From assembly GCA_008828725.1 (NCBI GenBank), contig MEHQ01004224.1, forward strand, positions 1-64,000: a stretch of DNA of 64,000 nucleotides, in the 5' to 3' direction. The first letter of the stretch is position 1. Every line of letters begins with the position of its first letter. Source of the DNA: Saccharina japonica (taxonomy: Eukaryota; Sar; Phaeophyceae; Laminariales; Laminariaceae). Below are positions 36,196 through 48,193 of the stretch, piece after piece. Under the pieces are notes generated by a model, which saw nothing but the letters and a program-made list of their open reading frames with translations, did no database searches and was not told the origin of the DNA. Both the position numbers and the translations under genes were made by a program.

Positions 36196-38154
36196 ATGGC
36201 GGGCTCAGGGCCGCCGGTAGGAAAAGCTACCCCCCACCCCCTGCAAACACTCGCCAAGCACCGGAAGCTCATTTCCACAATCTTCCCGGGATCCGTCACT
36301 GCAGCGACTACAGACGCTCCATCAGTTACTGAGAACCAAGAGATTATCCACTGTGCTGCATCCCAAGGCATAGTGTTGTCTCTCTCGGCGTTACCAGCAG
36401 GTGGGAGGTTTTCCTACGATCTGCCCGATCGTTTCGGCCGCACTCCGCTCCACTGGGCCGCCGAGCAAGGGCATCGCAACGCCGTACTTTTGTTGCTTAG
36501 AGCTGGAGCGAGCGTTGACCCTCGCAGCCAACGTAAAGCCACCCCGATCATGCTGGCGGCGTCTAGAGGGCACGTGGAAGTTGTTGAATTGCTGGTGCAC
36601 TCTCGCGGTGGCGAATCTGACTGCTGGCCCTTGAACCGCCATCGCCGAGGCCTTGAGCACTGGAGAAGTACAGCCCTTCACTGCGCCGCTGCTAGTGGTC
36701 ATTTGAGAGTGGTGGAGGTTCTTCTTGATGCTGGATTCGACAGAGGGCAACACGATGGGGCGGGTTTAACTCCAGCAGAAGTATCCGCCAGACAATCGCA
36801 CTACACATCCGCGGCCATCACACATCTGCTTCTGCCTACGAGCGACATGGGAGGAAAACTAGTCCACGACTACGTGGACATGATGACGGAAGACGTGGCC
36901 ATGGTATCCGGATTGGTCAAAGGTGGCGCATTCCTTGATTGGCAGGATGGGAACGGAGACACACCGTTGCACCGGGCTGCGTATTTCCGCCACGTCACCA
37001 CCTCGAGGGCGTTGCTACAGGCGGGCGCAGATCCGAATCTTCGCGATCACAATGGTGTCTCCCCGCTACATGTCGCGGCCTGCATCGGATGCGGAGAGAT
37101 GGTAGCTGACCTTGTTAGCGCCGGGGCCGACTTAGAACCACGGATGGCCGGCGACTTCTCACCGCTCCACGTGGCCGTTGTGACAAACAGGGCGAACGTC
37201 GTTCGTCTCCTTCTGGACGCGGGAGCCTCTATGGAGCACCGCGATGCTACCCACGGCCAGACTCCATTGTCATGGGCTTCCAAAGGCTGCCTTGCTCATA
37301 TAGTACGCGTTTTGGTCGAAGCTGGAGCTGACGTGGATTCACGGTCCACAGCCGGATTGACGCCTCTGCACTGGGCTTGCCGTTTCAACGAGGCCGATAG
37401 CGTGGAGCGTTTGCTTGACTCTGGGGCAGACCCTGGCGCGGTGGACCAGGTGGAAGCAAGTGATGCCATAGCAAAGTCGTCGCCTACTAGCGGTAGGAGT
37501 ATCTCAATGCCTGTCGCGATCGATGTGATCGGGCTAGGCTACCCACTCCACCCCATGGAGAACTCCACACGCCCCTTCACAGGCGGCTCAGTGCCGTTGG
37601 CAGCCAGGCAGTCGGATCTGGTTTCAGTTAGGCGCATCAGGCGGGCTCTGCGTGGCGCGCAGCAGGAGCGCTCTTGGCGCCGTCGAGGTTGGCTGGTCAT
37701 CCTTGCCAGCAGGTGGGTTGCGATGGGAGTACCCGGGGTTCGGGAAGAGCGACTCGCGGCTTGTTTCCGTGGTCGTTGTAGTCCTTGCCGTCAGTCGGTG
37801 ACACATCTGCGGCATGTCAATACCGGCATCGATCAGCCACCACCGTGTGCGCACCAAAAGGGGTTTGCTGTCAGCTGTCGTTTCGACGCCAGTACGAACG
37901 GGGACAGATCTGTCTGCCATCACAGACAACAAGAACTGCGTAGTGGACGAGATGTCGTGGGGAAAAGGCCTAGGAGTGTTGTCCGTAACGTGGGGGTGGT
38001 GACAAGAGCAGCGTCCCGTCGGAGGAGTCAAACGCGTGGCGACAACGGAAGCCAGGCGAATGTGACTTTTTCCTTGTCGGTGCTTGTTGATGCGCTGCTA
38101 GGTCTAAGAGCGGTCGAGGTCGGTTTATTTCGCAGAGTAGTGGTGTTTATATGA
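36196..38154 (+). CDS. Ankyrin-repeat protein, copy 1
   Basis: A 652-residue protein starting at MAGSGPPVGK. The frame stays open upstream to an ATG at 36106, but I prefer 36196 because it is shared exactly with copy 2 and has an ATCATGGCG context, while the upstream part differs between copies. Ankyrin repeats run from about residue 79 to 418 (roughly ten), with clear TPLHWAA, ALHCAAASGH, TPLHRAA, SPLHVAA and TPLHWAC helices and GADP/GADVD turns; the repeats near 188-252 are degenerate. After the repeats come a basic SWRRRGW motif (493-499), a Cys/Arg-rich linker, and a C-terminal hydrophobic-basic segment ending LFRRVVVFI. Ankyrin arrays bind protein partners; the partner is unknown. No signal peptide or obvious membrane helix. 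The gene is intronless and faces copy 2 across the spacer. The C-terminal layout resembles brown-algal ankyrin proteins as I remember them. Confidence 0.85.
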   Translation: MAGSGPPVGKATPHPLQTLAKHRKLISTIFPGSVTAATTDAPSVTENQEIIHCAASQGIVLSLSALPAGGRFSYDLPDRFGRTPLHWAAEQGHRNAVLLLLRAGASVDPRSQRKATPIMLAASRGHVEVVELLVHSRGGESDCWPLNRHRRGLEHWRSTALHCAAASGHLRVVEVLLDAGFDRGQHDGAGLTPAEVSARQSHYTSAAITHLLLPTSDMGGKLVHDYVDMMTEDVAMVSGLVKGGAFLDWQDGNGDTPLHRAAYFRHVTTSRALLQAGADPNLRDHNGVSPLHVAACIGCGEMVADLVSAGADLEPRMAGDFSPLHVAVVTNRANVVRLLLDAGASMEHRDATHGQTPLSWASKGCLAHIVRVLVEAGADVDSRSTAGLTPLHWACRFNEADSVERLLDSGADPGAVDQVEASDAIAKSSPTSGRSISMPVAIDVIGLGYPLHPMENSTRPFTGGSVPLAARQSDLVSVRRIRRALRGAQQERSWRRRGWLVILASRWVAMGVPGVREERLAACFRGRCSPCRQSVTHLRHVNTGIDQPPPCAHQKGFAVSCRFDASTNGDRSVCHHRQQELRSGRDVVGKRPRSVVRNVGVVTRAASRRRSQTRGDNGSQANVTFSLSVLVDALLGLRAVEVGLFRRVVVFI

Positions 38155-40400
38155 TTACGGTGAACCCACGTCTACGCGAGTCCTTGAGAATAGTTATGAA
38201 TAGAGGCAAGTACCTGGTGACGTGTTTGGCAGACGTCCCACAATACCATAGGTATATACCGCTGCGCGTTGTTTAGGTTTAGATCCTCCTGTGTGTCAAA
38301 ATAGCTGTCAATAATCACGGGAAAGTGTCCATCCGGTATGTGGCTTACATACGAGGATCGGTTAGAAAAGACAAAAAGCAAAAGTCGGAGTGTATCGGGG
38401 GGATTCGACAAGCGGCGGTTGCTTAATCGCGTAGTAGAGTGGCGGTTGTGAAGATATCAACTAGACATAGGCAGTGCGTGTCTTTCATTTAGAGCGTGGG
38501 GCTCTCCGTGAGGGAGGAGTTTTAGCATGGTCGTTGTTGATTGGTTCGCGCATAGCAATCCATTGCGCAGCTACGATCGATACGATACGAAGTACCAGCT
38601 TGCAGCGCTACACCCGGCGAACGAAAGGCACGCATGTGTGCCAGGAGTATGAGATATGTCCAGGGTGAGATCAGCGGTAAGACCGATGACATGGAGGCCT
38701 GTTACGAGTAGTTGTGTAGATGCCTTAAGGTTGTAGGTGGTCCCCCCCGTACCCTCGTAGGGTAGACGAACATGGGGAGTGAGTGACAACCGGTAGCGGT
38801 AGGTAGGTTTGGTCGTTCGTGGGATGCGAAAAAATAAAACTCGAAAATGGAGCAGCAAGCGCAGGAAGAACACCACATATCGGGCGACCAAACGCTGTTT
38901 TCATCAGGTCATGTTGGGATGTCATACTAGCGTATGTTCATATATTGAACCACGGTACTGCCCGCAAGGGGTCCGCCGTCCAATCAGTACTATCCCTGCA
39001 CGCGCCCCCCTACGGTATCCCTGCACTTGCCCGCTGGTAGGGGAGCGTGCGCATCTACTGAGTCCAGAAGAGGTACAGCAGACGAATAATGACTTGGCGT
39101 TCAAAATAATGTTTAGTCTCCCTGCGAACGGTACTGACTGTTGTGCCCACTCTATAACAATTAGTTTCCGGCCCCCCTTTACTAAGCCCCGAGTCCCTAA
39201 ACGTAGTAATCTGCAGGTTAACGTACCGGGTATTCACAATGCCATGCTCGAGCACACCTGCATCGAGCTGGGTGTACATGGTCAACCTTCACGACGACAA
39301 ATATAGCTGCGAGGCTGCTGACGGTCTCGATGTGGACTCGAAATGCGTGTGTCCATACCCTCAGCATATTTTTCATCACTTACATAATTTACACAAGAAC
39401 GGCGAAAACAGTATACAGCCCAAACTAGTATGATCACCCCAACCAGTAGACACCCGCGAAAAGAGATAAGATTCCAGACGATGGCGACCGTAAGAAAATG
39501 TACCAGGGGTGGATTATATGAGCCCTTCAACCATTCTGGCCCGCGATTGTGAGACGACAAAGACACACACGCACAAATTATCCTTGCCATGCAAACCGTC
39601 GCCGCCTTGTCGCCACCGTACGGTGTAACTCGCGCTAGGTTACTGATGTAATCGTACCACGCTATCATTTCTCAGGCTGCGCTCTGTGTCGCAATATGTT
39701 ACCACACAAACAACGTTGGACACAGCTGGTAGCTGCGCCCGCCTCACATCTCCCTGGCCGACTGTATGAGTCAAATGCAAAAACTAAATGATTAACTACT
39801 GTAGTGCTCATCGTATCCAAAGATGTACGTTAGCCCCTCGGCTTAGGCTTGGGCTCTAACATTATATTGACAAAAGGTTTGGGCTCAAAAGCTTAACCTC
39901 AGAAGTTGCCGCAGCGCGACTCCCGCAAACTTCACATAACGGCAAGCACTACACACGCGAAGGCTCGCGCGAAATTAGCGCCAACGATGACAACGAGGAT
40001 ACATGCAGGTACAGGATCGACGTGGAGATCCCGATACCGCCGTCGAGTCGAGGCCCTAAGCTGTCGGTGCATCAATAAGTTCTACCGTAGAAAGAAGCTG
40101 GGCAGGCGAACAATTGGCTCGGCGAAGCTAGCCTTTCGTCGCCTCCCCGTGTAGAAGCATCTTGGTTGGATCAAGCTGTATTCCCGGGAACAAAACATGG
40201 TGGACGCCCAGCCGGGTCTCACGCCACGAGGCCGCCAACACCTAGCTGTTTTGTCCGCAAGGAATCCTATCGGTCCTCCGGCTGTGTAGTTCGCGAGTAT
40301 CACTTTTTTCTCGCTGACGGCGTTGATACGGTTGTGGCTACGCCTGGCACTGGAAAACTGTTATACTCGGCATCGGCAACGTGAAATCTAGTGCCCGCCG
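38155..40400 (+). repeat. Left-arm segment downstream of ankyrin copy 1
   Basis: No gene recognised. The first 60 bp or so after the stop match the inverse copy at about 95 percent, then identity drops to roughly 70 percent with many small gaps. Homology to 48690-50790 can be followed to about 40290. ORFs here are not conserved between arms. Confidence 0.65.
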
Positions 40401-40531
40401 CGGTGTTACTGTCCGCGAGAGCTAGGGGGCACGAACCGAAGCGCATTGTCTCGAGATCTGGGCTCTTCATGAGGAGCGTTCCTTTGCTCCGGAATCTCTC
40501 GCACGCTTCGTTCGAAAAGTGTCAAGTGTAC

Positions 40532-40650
40532 TATTACGGAGGACCATAGTAAATACTATATAATAGGACCAAATGTTTTTAGTAACAATAGATAAATATA
40601 TAGGTTTTAGTGTGGGTCGCAGGTCCTATTTACGATGGTCCCCCGTAATA
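40532..40650. mobile_element. Tiny MITE (119 bp), copy 2
   Basis: Ends TATTACGGAGGACCATAG and, at right, CGATGGTCCCCCGTAATA are inverse with few mismatches. The AT-rich middle shares AAATATATAGGTTTTAGT with 21711-21823. A TA-type target is possible but not proven. Confidence 0.75.
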
Positions 40651-41586
40651 GAGGGGATGGGGGGTGCTACGAAGAACGACAAGGGTATGGTCAGGGAATA
40701 AACAACGAAAAACAAAGTAGGCCCCACGGGCGTCGTAGGGATCAGAGATCCCTATCGCAAACCAAACTGATGCGCGAACTGTGACACAAATAGTAATGAA
40801 CACCCCTTAGTGCAACAATAAATATGCCTTACCTACGGCGGATGTGGACGGTAGGAAGCATCGACAGGCGCACGATCACCACAAAACTTGGTCCAGGCGT
40901 CAACTTGCATTTCGACGTCGCTTGGCTGCCTTCTGAACACAGACGCTGCACAGCACACTGTCGCCGTGCGCATGCCATGTTGTTCGCAGCAAACCAGGGT
41001 CATGGCCACACATTTGAGCTCCGATAACACTGTGGGATCCAAGCGGTCGACGACATCGTTCAAGACTGTCACAATCGTCGTGGCTAAAAAGCAGTGACGA
41101 CTCTCAAAGGCCGAAATGAAATGGGACCGCGCAGTTACAAACACGTACCTACTCGGCTACGAAACGTTGCTCTTGTGCGGCACATACACACACGCTAAGA
41201 CACGTCAACTGAAGGAACGAACGCTGTGCGGGGCGCCTAAGTCCTAACCTGATAGTTGAAAGCTACCATGAGCAACACGCATACAAGGATGCGCTTCGGC
41301 ATCTAGCAATATCAACACGCATTGCCGACCATCGTGCAGCTGTAATTGTACACACGGCATAGAAGAGTGTGCAAGTCGAGTAGAGGGAAGTCCGAACGAA
41401 TTATCCGTTACCGTCCACCATGACAAAACCTTTGAGTGGCTGCGAATTATGCCACACCGAAAGCATCACCGGTCCGACGGATAGCACATCGTGTAACCAC
41501 TACCGCGCGGCACCCGCGAGGAAGGGTTCGATAGGCACATATCGCAAGCACAAGAGGTAGAAACCCGGGGATTCGCCACCGTAATT

Positions 41587-41836
41587 GACGCATGCTACGA
41601 TAGAGGTGCACCATGTTTTTTCTGAGCTACTCACTTGAGGAGCGGCATACCTCACAGAAAAAATATGATTTCGGAGGAAAATAAATGCGCTGCCGGATGC
41701 GAAGTCTCATGACCGAAGTATACTCTGCAACATTATTCGTCACAAAAATGTAAAGTCCGACGAATTTGGGTTAAGGAGCCCGATCGTTCAGAAAACGGTT
41801 CAGCCAAAAAGTGCTACCTCTACCGTAGCACGCGTC
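41587..41836 (-). mobile_element. GACGC MITE, copy B (4-bp TSD AATT)
   Basis: 250 bp with ends GACGCATGCTACGATAGAGG and, at right, CTACCGTAGCACGCGTC, flanked by AATT on both sides. It is close to copy A at 21890 but inverted. It shares GTTAAGGAGCCCGATCG and the TTTTTCTGAGCT block near the left end. No coding capacity. Confidence 0.85.
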
Positions 41837-42970
41837 AATTGTGACTGGTGTTTGTGGATCATGACGCGGTTTTCCTATCTACCGACAAGGCACATTGCCA
41901 GTTATAAGGTGTGGTGGTGTAGTATTTCGGTGGTACAGCGAAGGTTTCCCGTTTTTTCGGGGTCGTTTGCCTGCGAAGGGGGTGGTTGAGATATTACACT
42001 CTACTGCACCACCACCATGCCGTGCGGCATGAGGGTTCTGCGTGGCTGTCTGAAGATTGCGCCAATATAAATAGTTGACTTGTAGGTCGACTCGTTAGAA
42101 ATTTAGCTGCTCCTTTCATTGCCGAGAGTTGAGGTGCCAGGGTTGGCACACTTTGCGTGTTGCAAGAGGACCCTGTTTCTGCAACGATTCGGGAAATTAT
42201 TGATGACCTCATCGTCAGCAGCTAATAGGACGAACATCGCGAGCAACGGAAACACTACAGACGTACAGTACGTACTGGTATTATAGTTCGTGTTTGTTTC
42301 CGTCCGCTTGGGCCGTCATACCGTGCGGGGCTGAGCCCACATGTTTGTTTTGCATGCATGCTACGAGTATTTGCGTGTTTTCTCCCCTCACCCCCCCTTC
42401 ACTGCGACGGGGGGGCAAGAGTTGACACCTGTGATTATCACTACGAAAGAGCTCATTCAGGGTGCTGCCGGGGCGTCGTGATGACTATTTCGACACGGGC
42501 TAGGAAGCTAAAGCGACGGATAAATATATTTGAACAACATGTATGCTTAGTCGTGCCTAATCCAGATAAGGTTGTGTTGAAATATTTTTCGTTGTATAGT
42601 TAGGCCATGGGACAGTTCACCAGGGAGCACTTTTGTACACCTAGTTTCCTCCGTTGGAGGGCGTTCGTTGCTGTCGCAGAGGGAGTTACGGCTTCGGGTG
42701 TTCAGAGCACCGATAGATCCCATCTATCGATACGCCGCTCAGCCCGGGCTGCGTCAACCAACACACCAATGTTCGAACAGTCAATAGTCAATTCTGCTGC
42801 GGCTCTGGCCTCACGGAACCACCAAACGTATTCAGTCATCAGGCTGGATACACCAAGCGGTTTCGGAGGCCACGCCGTGGTTGGGTGTGTCTACGTACAT
42901 AATGTCGAACGGTCGGATATAATCGGTCCCCTACCCGGGCTCCCCTCCAACCATTTGAAGACACGGGAAC
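41837..42970. other. Spacer stretch without recognisable gene
   Basis: The plus ORF at 42607-43041 (144 codons) has no known domain and runs into the SINE at its 3' side, so I do not call it a gene. Nothing else is supported. Confidence 0.4.
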
Positions 42971-43352
42971 GGTTTTGTTTCGGTATGATATATTCTTACA
43001 TTCGCCCTTCTTTTCATCCCCCATTCCAAACGACATCGTAACTCAGATCCGGGGTCACATTATGGCATCATGGTATCCCCCCCTCCCCACTACGCGACGT
43101 GCCTTGCACGTGTATCGCTATTAGAAGACTTCAGCCTTTAATTTCCTCCTCTACTCGGGTGTCGAATCGCGCGTTCCCGTGCTACGCGCTCCGGCAGTCG
43201 TTTTATTTTTGGTTTCAACGTTTGGCGAACAAATGTACGAAATCTCACCACGGTGGGGTTCGAATCCCAAGAATCAACGCTACGCATATACCTGGTATAA
43301 TAGTGGCAATAGTGGCATTATCGAGGGTAACCACTAGACTACCAGGGTGATC
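42971..43352 (-). mobile_element. tRNA-derived SINE, copy 4, with altered head
   Basis: Minus-strand copy: TAACTCAGATCCGGGGTCAC (43029), CCACTACG, GTGCCTTGCA, then B-box complement GGGTTCGAATCCC (43255-43267) and head end ACCAGGGTGATC (43341-43352). The segment between the boxes is longer than in other copies and contains the local repeat ATAGTGGCA, so the A-B spacing is expanded. Diverged in the tail. Confidence 0.7.
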
Positions 43353-44455
43353 TGGGTGTACAGTATAGTCAGACGTCATCATATTTACCTCGTATATAGG
43401 GTGCGTTAAGAATATAGCCTTGACTAATAATAATAGGATAGTGATCATAAGGGCAATGTCAATGAAGGGGTCGGTTGTACTACAGTACTACAGTACTACT
43501 CGTGCCGACGACGCCAAATGTGAGGCTATTACCTGCTGAGCTATAGGGGTAAAAGATCGATCAATTACCCAGCCCAGGGTGATCCGTATAACAAGTACCA
43601 CCTACAAGTTCAGCATTAATGTACCTATTTCGGGGACACATTATCATATGTACGCACGCTCGTAGCACACCCTCGAAGCAATCAGGCACGTGCTGTGCAT
43701 TGTGTATGGTCTGTATTGGTGCAATCGTACGTAGCCCTCATTACCTTGGGTCACACCACACACCCCTCACACCCCTGACTGACCCAACAGCCGACGATGA
43801 CAAACACATATATACATGAAGTAAATATGTACCGTGAGTCCAACGCCTAATTTAATTAGTTACGCGAACCGACCAAATATATTTGCTTGCCTCGGGGGCA
43901 GAAACTATTGAATTCCTACGATTGGCTGAATGTGTTCATTACTGTAGTATCACACGGTACGTAGTTCCATTTTAGTCGTTAATAAGTATTTTTCGTCGCC
44001 CTGTTAGTATGGTACAAAAATACATCACCTGACAGGTGCCAGGTACGTTGTTAACAACGGTATACAAACAGAGAGCTGCGTGCGTACAAGTGGATATATA
44101 TGCAATACTACAAGTAAGTGGCAAATTAGACACGTCGGATCCAAAGAGATTTGATAATCGCCAAGTGTTCGGGCTAGGAGCCCCGCCACTCCCAAATGCT
44201 TACGTCTGGCCTTGAAACGCGACACCCACCCCTCCCTGCCGTGCCACGGCTCTGCAGGCACCAACCATCAACCTGACACAGTAGTAGTAGTGTGCCGGCT
44301 GGCGACATTGTTCCGTGGCCTGAAATAGTTGTAGGAGGTCCCGACAAGGGAACCAAAGCGAGCCGCCGCTCCTACATGATGCGGACGCACGCAACCAACC
44401 TTGTCAGGCGTGTTCCACAAGTTTGTTATATTATTGTAACAATATATTATATTCG
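43353..44455. other. Spacer stretch without recognisable gene
   Basis: Nothing convincing on either strand; short overlapping ORFs only. Confidence 0.4.
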
Positions 44456-44896
44456 TGGTCCCATTTTGGTGCGGTGCATTTGCATGTGGGGTCCCACTTT
44501 AGGCGCTTCTAATCCACCTGCCACGGCTTCGCCCCACTTCTTCTACAAAGGTCAGGCGTGGGTGTGGGGGGGGGGGGGTAGTTTGTCTGATGTTTTGCCT
44601 GGTTGTGAGCTGTGATACCGTTCGGTGTGATGTTACGAGTTATGATAGAGCAGGTGTGATATACAGTCGTTTGTTTGTTTGTCTGCGAGTACGTAGTGGT
44701 TCGCTGTTCGCTGTCTCGGTACCCGACAATATACCGCAGTTGCAGTTGCAGGTGCAGTTGCAGCACTGCTACCCAGTGCTACTACACATGCAATGCCGAT
44801 TCCAGAACGTGCCAGAGAGTGGCCTGGAATAACGATTGGAAGTTCTAGTGCGGCTGTTATGGTCGCCTAGCGACCGACCGCATTAAAGTGGGACCA
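44456..44896. mobile_element. Possible MITE with TGGTCCCA ends
   Basis: Left end TGGTCCCATTTTGGTGCGGT and the inverse of TGGTCCCACTTTAATGCGGT at the right agree at about 16 of 20 positions, spaced 441 bp. The internal second copy GGGTCCCACTTTAGG near 44489 is a subrepeat. I found no target duplication. Confidence 0.5.
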
Positions 44897-47800
44897 TGAC
44901 TGTATGCATATAAAAAGCTGCAGCATTAAATGGTACGACGTGGTTGTCGTTTCGTGGGACCTCGTTGTAAGTCATACCGGGTACCTTGCAGTATTTGGTA
45001 CTCCCTTTTTTAAATGTATGATAGCCCGATAGCGTGTCGACCAATCAGTATTCTGAGCCCCCGCTACCAATGACTTCGGCCTTCCACACTACTACGGCAT
45101 TACTGATGCAACGGCGTTGTAGATGGGCAAGTAATCGTCGGTGTGGGCCTCGGTGATTGTGTAACGCCCGATATACATATATGTATCCCTTATTTAACAA
45201 AGCCATACAATAATGTAGGCAGCACCCGTACTTATTGCCCTCCGGGACAATCCGTTGGCTGCCACATTGTTGAACTCTTGAGTCTGTTCTGCAGCCCTGC
45301 AACCAAATTATGCGACAATGGCAATGATGGCTGGTGCCATAAAAACGTCCGAGCGTGGTGATAAGTACGAGGGAGCTTCTTCTGCCCGCCCGCCATCATC
45401 CCCAGGCGCTTCGTGTACTGCTGTAGCGGGTGCTGCGGCGTTGCAACGGCACAAACCAAAATACCACAATGCACCTTCAAGTACGGTAGTACTGTAGTAC
45501 ATGCATATGCCCACAAATAGATACATTACTGTAGGTATATCGTAATGAAATTGAGTCGTGTAGTATTTGGATGCGCGCTTTCATCATATTACAGTAATAG
45601 CCAATGAATGGCCTACATACATGTGATAAAAGGGGTTTCCGTCCGCTGTTTGTGTGGCAAGCACGTGCACCCGCAAGCCGATCACTTTTATCTCCAGCGG
45701 CAGTAGAAAACGTGAACATGAGTTTGGTTGGGCGGTAATCTGTCATACACGGCAGTATTTATCTGAAAACGTTGAGCCGTGTTACACCCACGTTAACGTC
45801 TAAAATGCCGACCAGAACAGACAAGAAGTCACGGTGCGCTTACAGGGGGTGCTTGGCCAAAGAGCGCAGATGACAACATGTAAAGTTCCTATGTCATAGT
45901 TCCCCTCTATCTCCACGTGGTCTCCCTCCGCTGCCACTAAGCAGTCAGTTGTCTGGCTCAGTGCTACGACTGTATCGAATAGCAACTAACCGTTTAAGTG
46001 CGCGTCCGGTTTTGAGAAAATTGTGTAATAACGTATTATCACAGTAGCACTGCGTACGTATTCTAACTTCTGCCAACGTGTATCTGAAATCATACTGTAG
46101 TATCATATGACATTCAGCCGGCACGCCAATCCATCTTGTGTGGAATCTCTATCCCCCCTCGTGTAGCTGGCAGGCGTTATCCCCCATCATTTTATCACGG
46201 AAGAGGTTCCACTGGTGCGTTCTTATCACAACACATCCGAGACATCATTGGCAAGCCCGGGTATCCCATCAAGCGAACGTGAGGCATCCAGGAGACACAG
46301 CCTGCACAACGACAAGGCTTGTACTCCCACGGTAACAGAAGTCGGTCTTCTCGTCGTAATCCGCTCTGGTAATACATCCCAGCTGATGATGGTGTTTCAA
46401 TCTGTGAAACACCTATCAGAGCGCAGCGAAACGACGAAATTGTTCGGTCCCATTTTTGCTTTTTGTTTTCCCCCCTATCATCAGTAGTCGTAGCTGTGAC
46501 TGGTCGCGTATACAATGCCGTCCCTGCGTCAGTGTCTTTCTCAGCTGCCACATCAGCAGTGACGGTGATCGTTCCGTGGCCAACATTGGTTTTCTGACCA
46601 CGCGCAAGACGCCGGGAAAGCAAGCCAGTGTGAAAAGAATGAGCATACACTTAAGTAGTACTGTTGTACTGTAGTTGTCATCAGCCTCACGGTCATCGCC
46701 GTCACCATCGTATTGCCTTATGGCGACCACCCCGAACGTTCCGGATGCGGGGCGTACACACCGGTCTACATGCAGGCTCGGGCATGGTAAAAGGGTGTCC
46801 GGTTCCTGGAACTGGTCTATATAATGATTATGTTGCTACTGAAGTTCCTGCACTTGGTACTGTAGGGATCATGCACGAACCGCGTTAAATTATTGCAACA
46901 CCCACCCCACTGCTCCATGCGATGTATACGTATATACGTTCCTTTGCGGCGTCCGTCCTGCGAGTAGGAATGCCCAATGTTCCTCCTACCCTACAGGCCT
47001 CTGGAGCATCACTGGTCTCGTTGCACCACCTGCGGTGTCTGGCCCGCTCTTCTCTAGGGTCGCGTTCCTCAGCTCCAGCCCTGCCTATTCCCGCACGCGC
47101 CAGGCATCAAGCACGATCTATCCATTACCGGAAAAGAAAGTGTCGCAATTGTTTGCAAGTTTTGGCGCCTAGGGACGGTACGAAGCGTTTCCTATCATTT
47201 CCACGGAAAATAAGCGGGCCGGCGTTCTGACAGTTTTGCATACGTCAGCGCCGGCGCCGGCCTCACGAGCCCCCTTTCCCTCCAATAACCACTAGACAGC
47301 GATCGTGAACAGCAACGGAATACCGTGCAAATTCTTCACCGCCCACGCGCGCTGAGTGATCCAAAGATAGAGTGATATTTTCCCATGTGATACTAAGTAT
47401 ATGTGGGGTATTGTCTTTGCAGTAGCCCGTCCTTTCTGCCCAATTACACCAGTAATGCAGTGTCCGTCCCGATTATATAGCCTAAAGGGATACGATTTTT
47501 GTGGTCACACATGCTGTGAGACGTGAAATGTTGGTGGCAAGTGTAAGCCTGCAAAAACCAAAATACACAGGTGCAACCAGTTGTCCGAGTCACCAACTAA
47601 AGTGACAGGGAAGCGACGTGCGCCCTGCGTCCTTATCCCTTCCTCTGGTCGACAAAAACTGGCCTCATCATCACATGAAAGCAGAGTGCTTGGCCTCGGC
47701 CCGTGTAGCCGGTACCGTACCCATCGATCATGCATATGGCTAAGGTCCAAGGGCGCACTCGCAGTGACGACACGTATGCCATGCCTTCATATATAAATAC

Positions 47801-47998
47801 GAGTATGTACTCGGAAGTGTGTATTTCATCTTGAGCAGTTATTCAGCATCCTCAATGTACATATAAAATTTTATTAGCGCTATTTATCGTTCGGTGGTCA
47901 ACGACCGGATCCCCAAAAACTTCATATGATTGCTGCTCACGCGCGTTTGCTGCTCTGCAGGTGTCACTGCGGTCTCCTGTACTTCCTGCAGAGCCAAG
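44897..47998. other. Spacer without recognisable gene
   Basis: About 3.1 kb. The longest candidate is the minus ORF at 46195-46650 (151 codons), a Cys- and Arg-rich unknown overlapped by two other ORFs. I see no motif or conserved start. No RNA gene was recognised. Confidence 0.4.
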
Positions 47999-48076
47999 AT
48001 GCGTGCCGTGATGCTGCTCGTTGGGCTGCTGCTCGCTGGTGCTGGTGTCGCCAAAGGCGAGAGAACATTGTTTTAG
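47999..48076 (+). CDS. Micro-ORF with a signal-peptide-like N-terminus
   Basis: A 25-codon ORF whose first 20 residues form a textbook secretory signal: MR, then a hydrophobic core AVMLLVGLLLAGAG, then VAKG before a likely cleavage point. The stop follows five residues later. The context is AAGATGCG. Such a sequence could be the first exon of a spliced secreted protein or a chance product of CTG-rich DNA. A GC-type splice donor (AAAG then GCGAGA) lies at 48051-48060, but I could not identify a second exon. It lies in or near the right-arm border. Confidence 0.3.
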   Translation: MRAVMLLVGLLLAGAGVAKGERTLF

Positions 48077-48193
48077 TAAAATAGGTATCGTATCTCTACG
48101 ATGGGGCCTTACTGGTGTGCGTCATAATCGGCCTTAGTTGGACTGTATGATGTGTAAACTATACGGAGATGTGGCATTAGTATCACGAAAAGC

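Larger units (their letters stand above)
27745..40400 (+). repeat. Left arm of a large inverted duplication
   Basis: Segments of this arm reappear in reverse complement and reverse order at 48.2-60.0 kb. Anchors are CCGGGGTCAGTC (27753 versus 59985), 28650-29060 versus 59060-59480, 29470-29940 versus 57440-58320, 31370-31620 versus 56945-57180, 34550-36100 versus 52840-54990, the ankyrin gene, 38155-39700 versus 49235-50790, and 39900-40290 versus 48690-49020. Non-coding identity is roughly 65-75 percent by eye. The arm also carries a SINE, a 1.7-kb tandem duplication and a MITE. Confidence 0.8.

Noticed and set aside
36102-36332. Alternative start of ankyrin copy 1 in another frame (ATG at 36102)
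   Set aside because: The frame closes after 76 codons and does not reach the ankyrin repeats; the shared MAGSGPP start is preferred.
46195-46650. 151-codon minus ORF in the spacer
   Set aside because: No recognised domain, two overlapping ORFs on both strands, no supporting start context.
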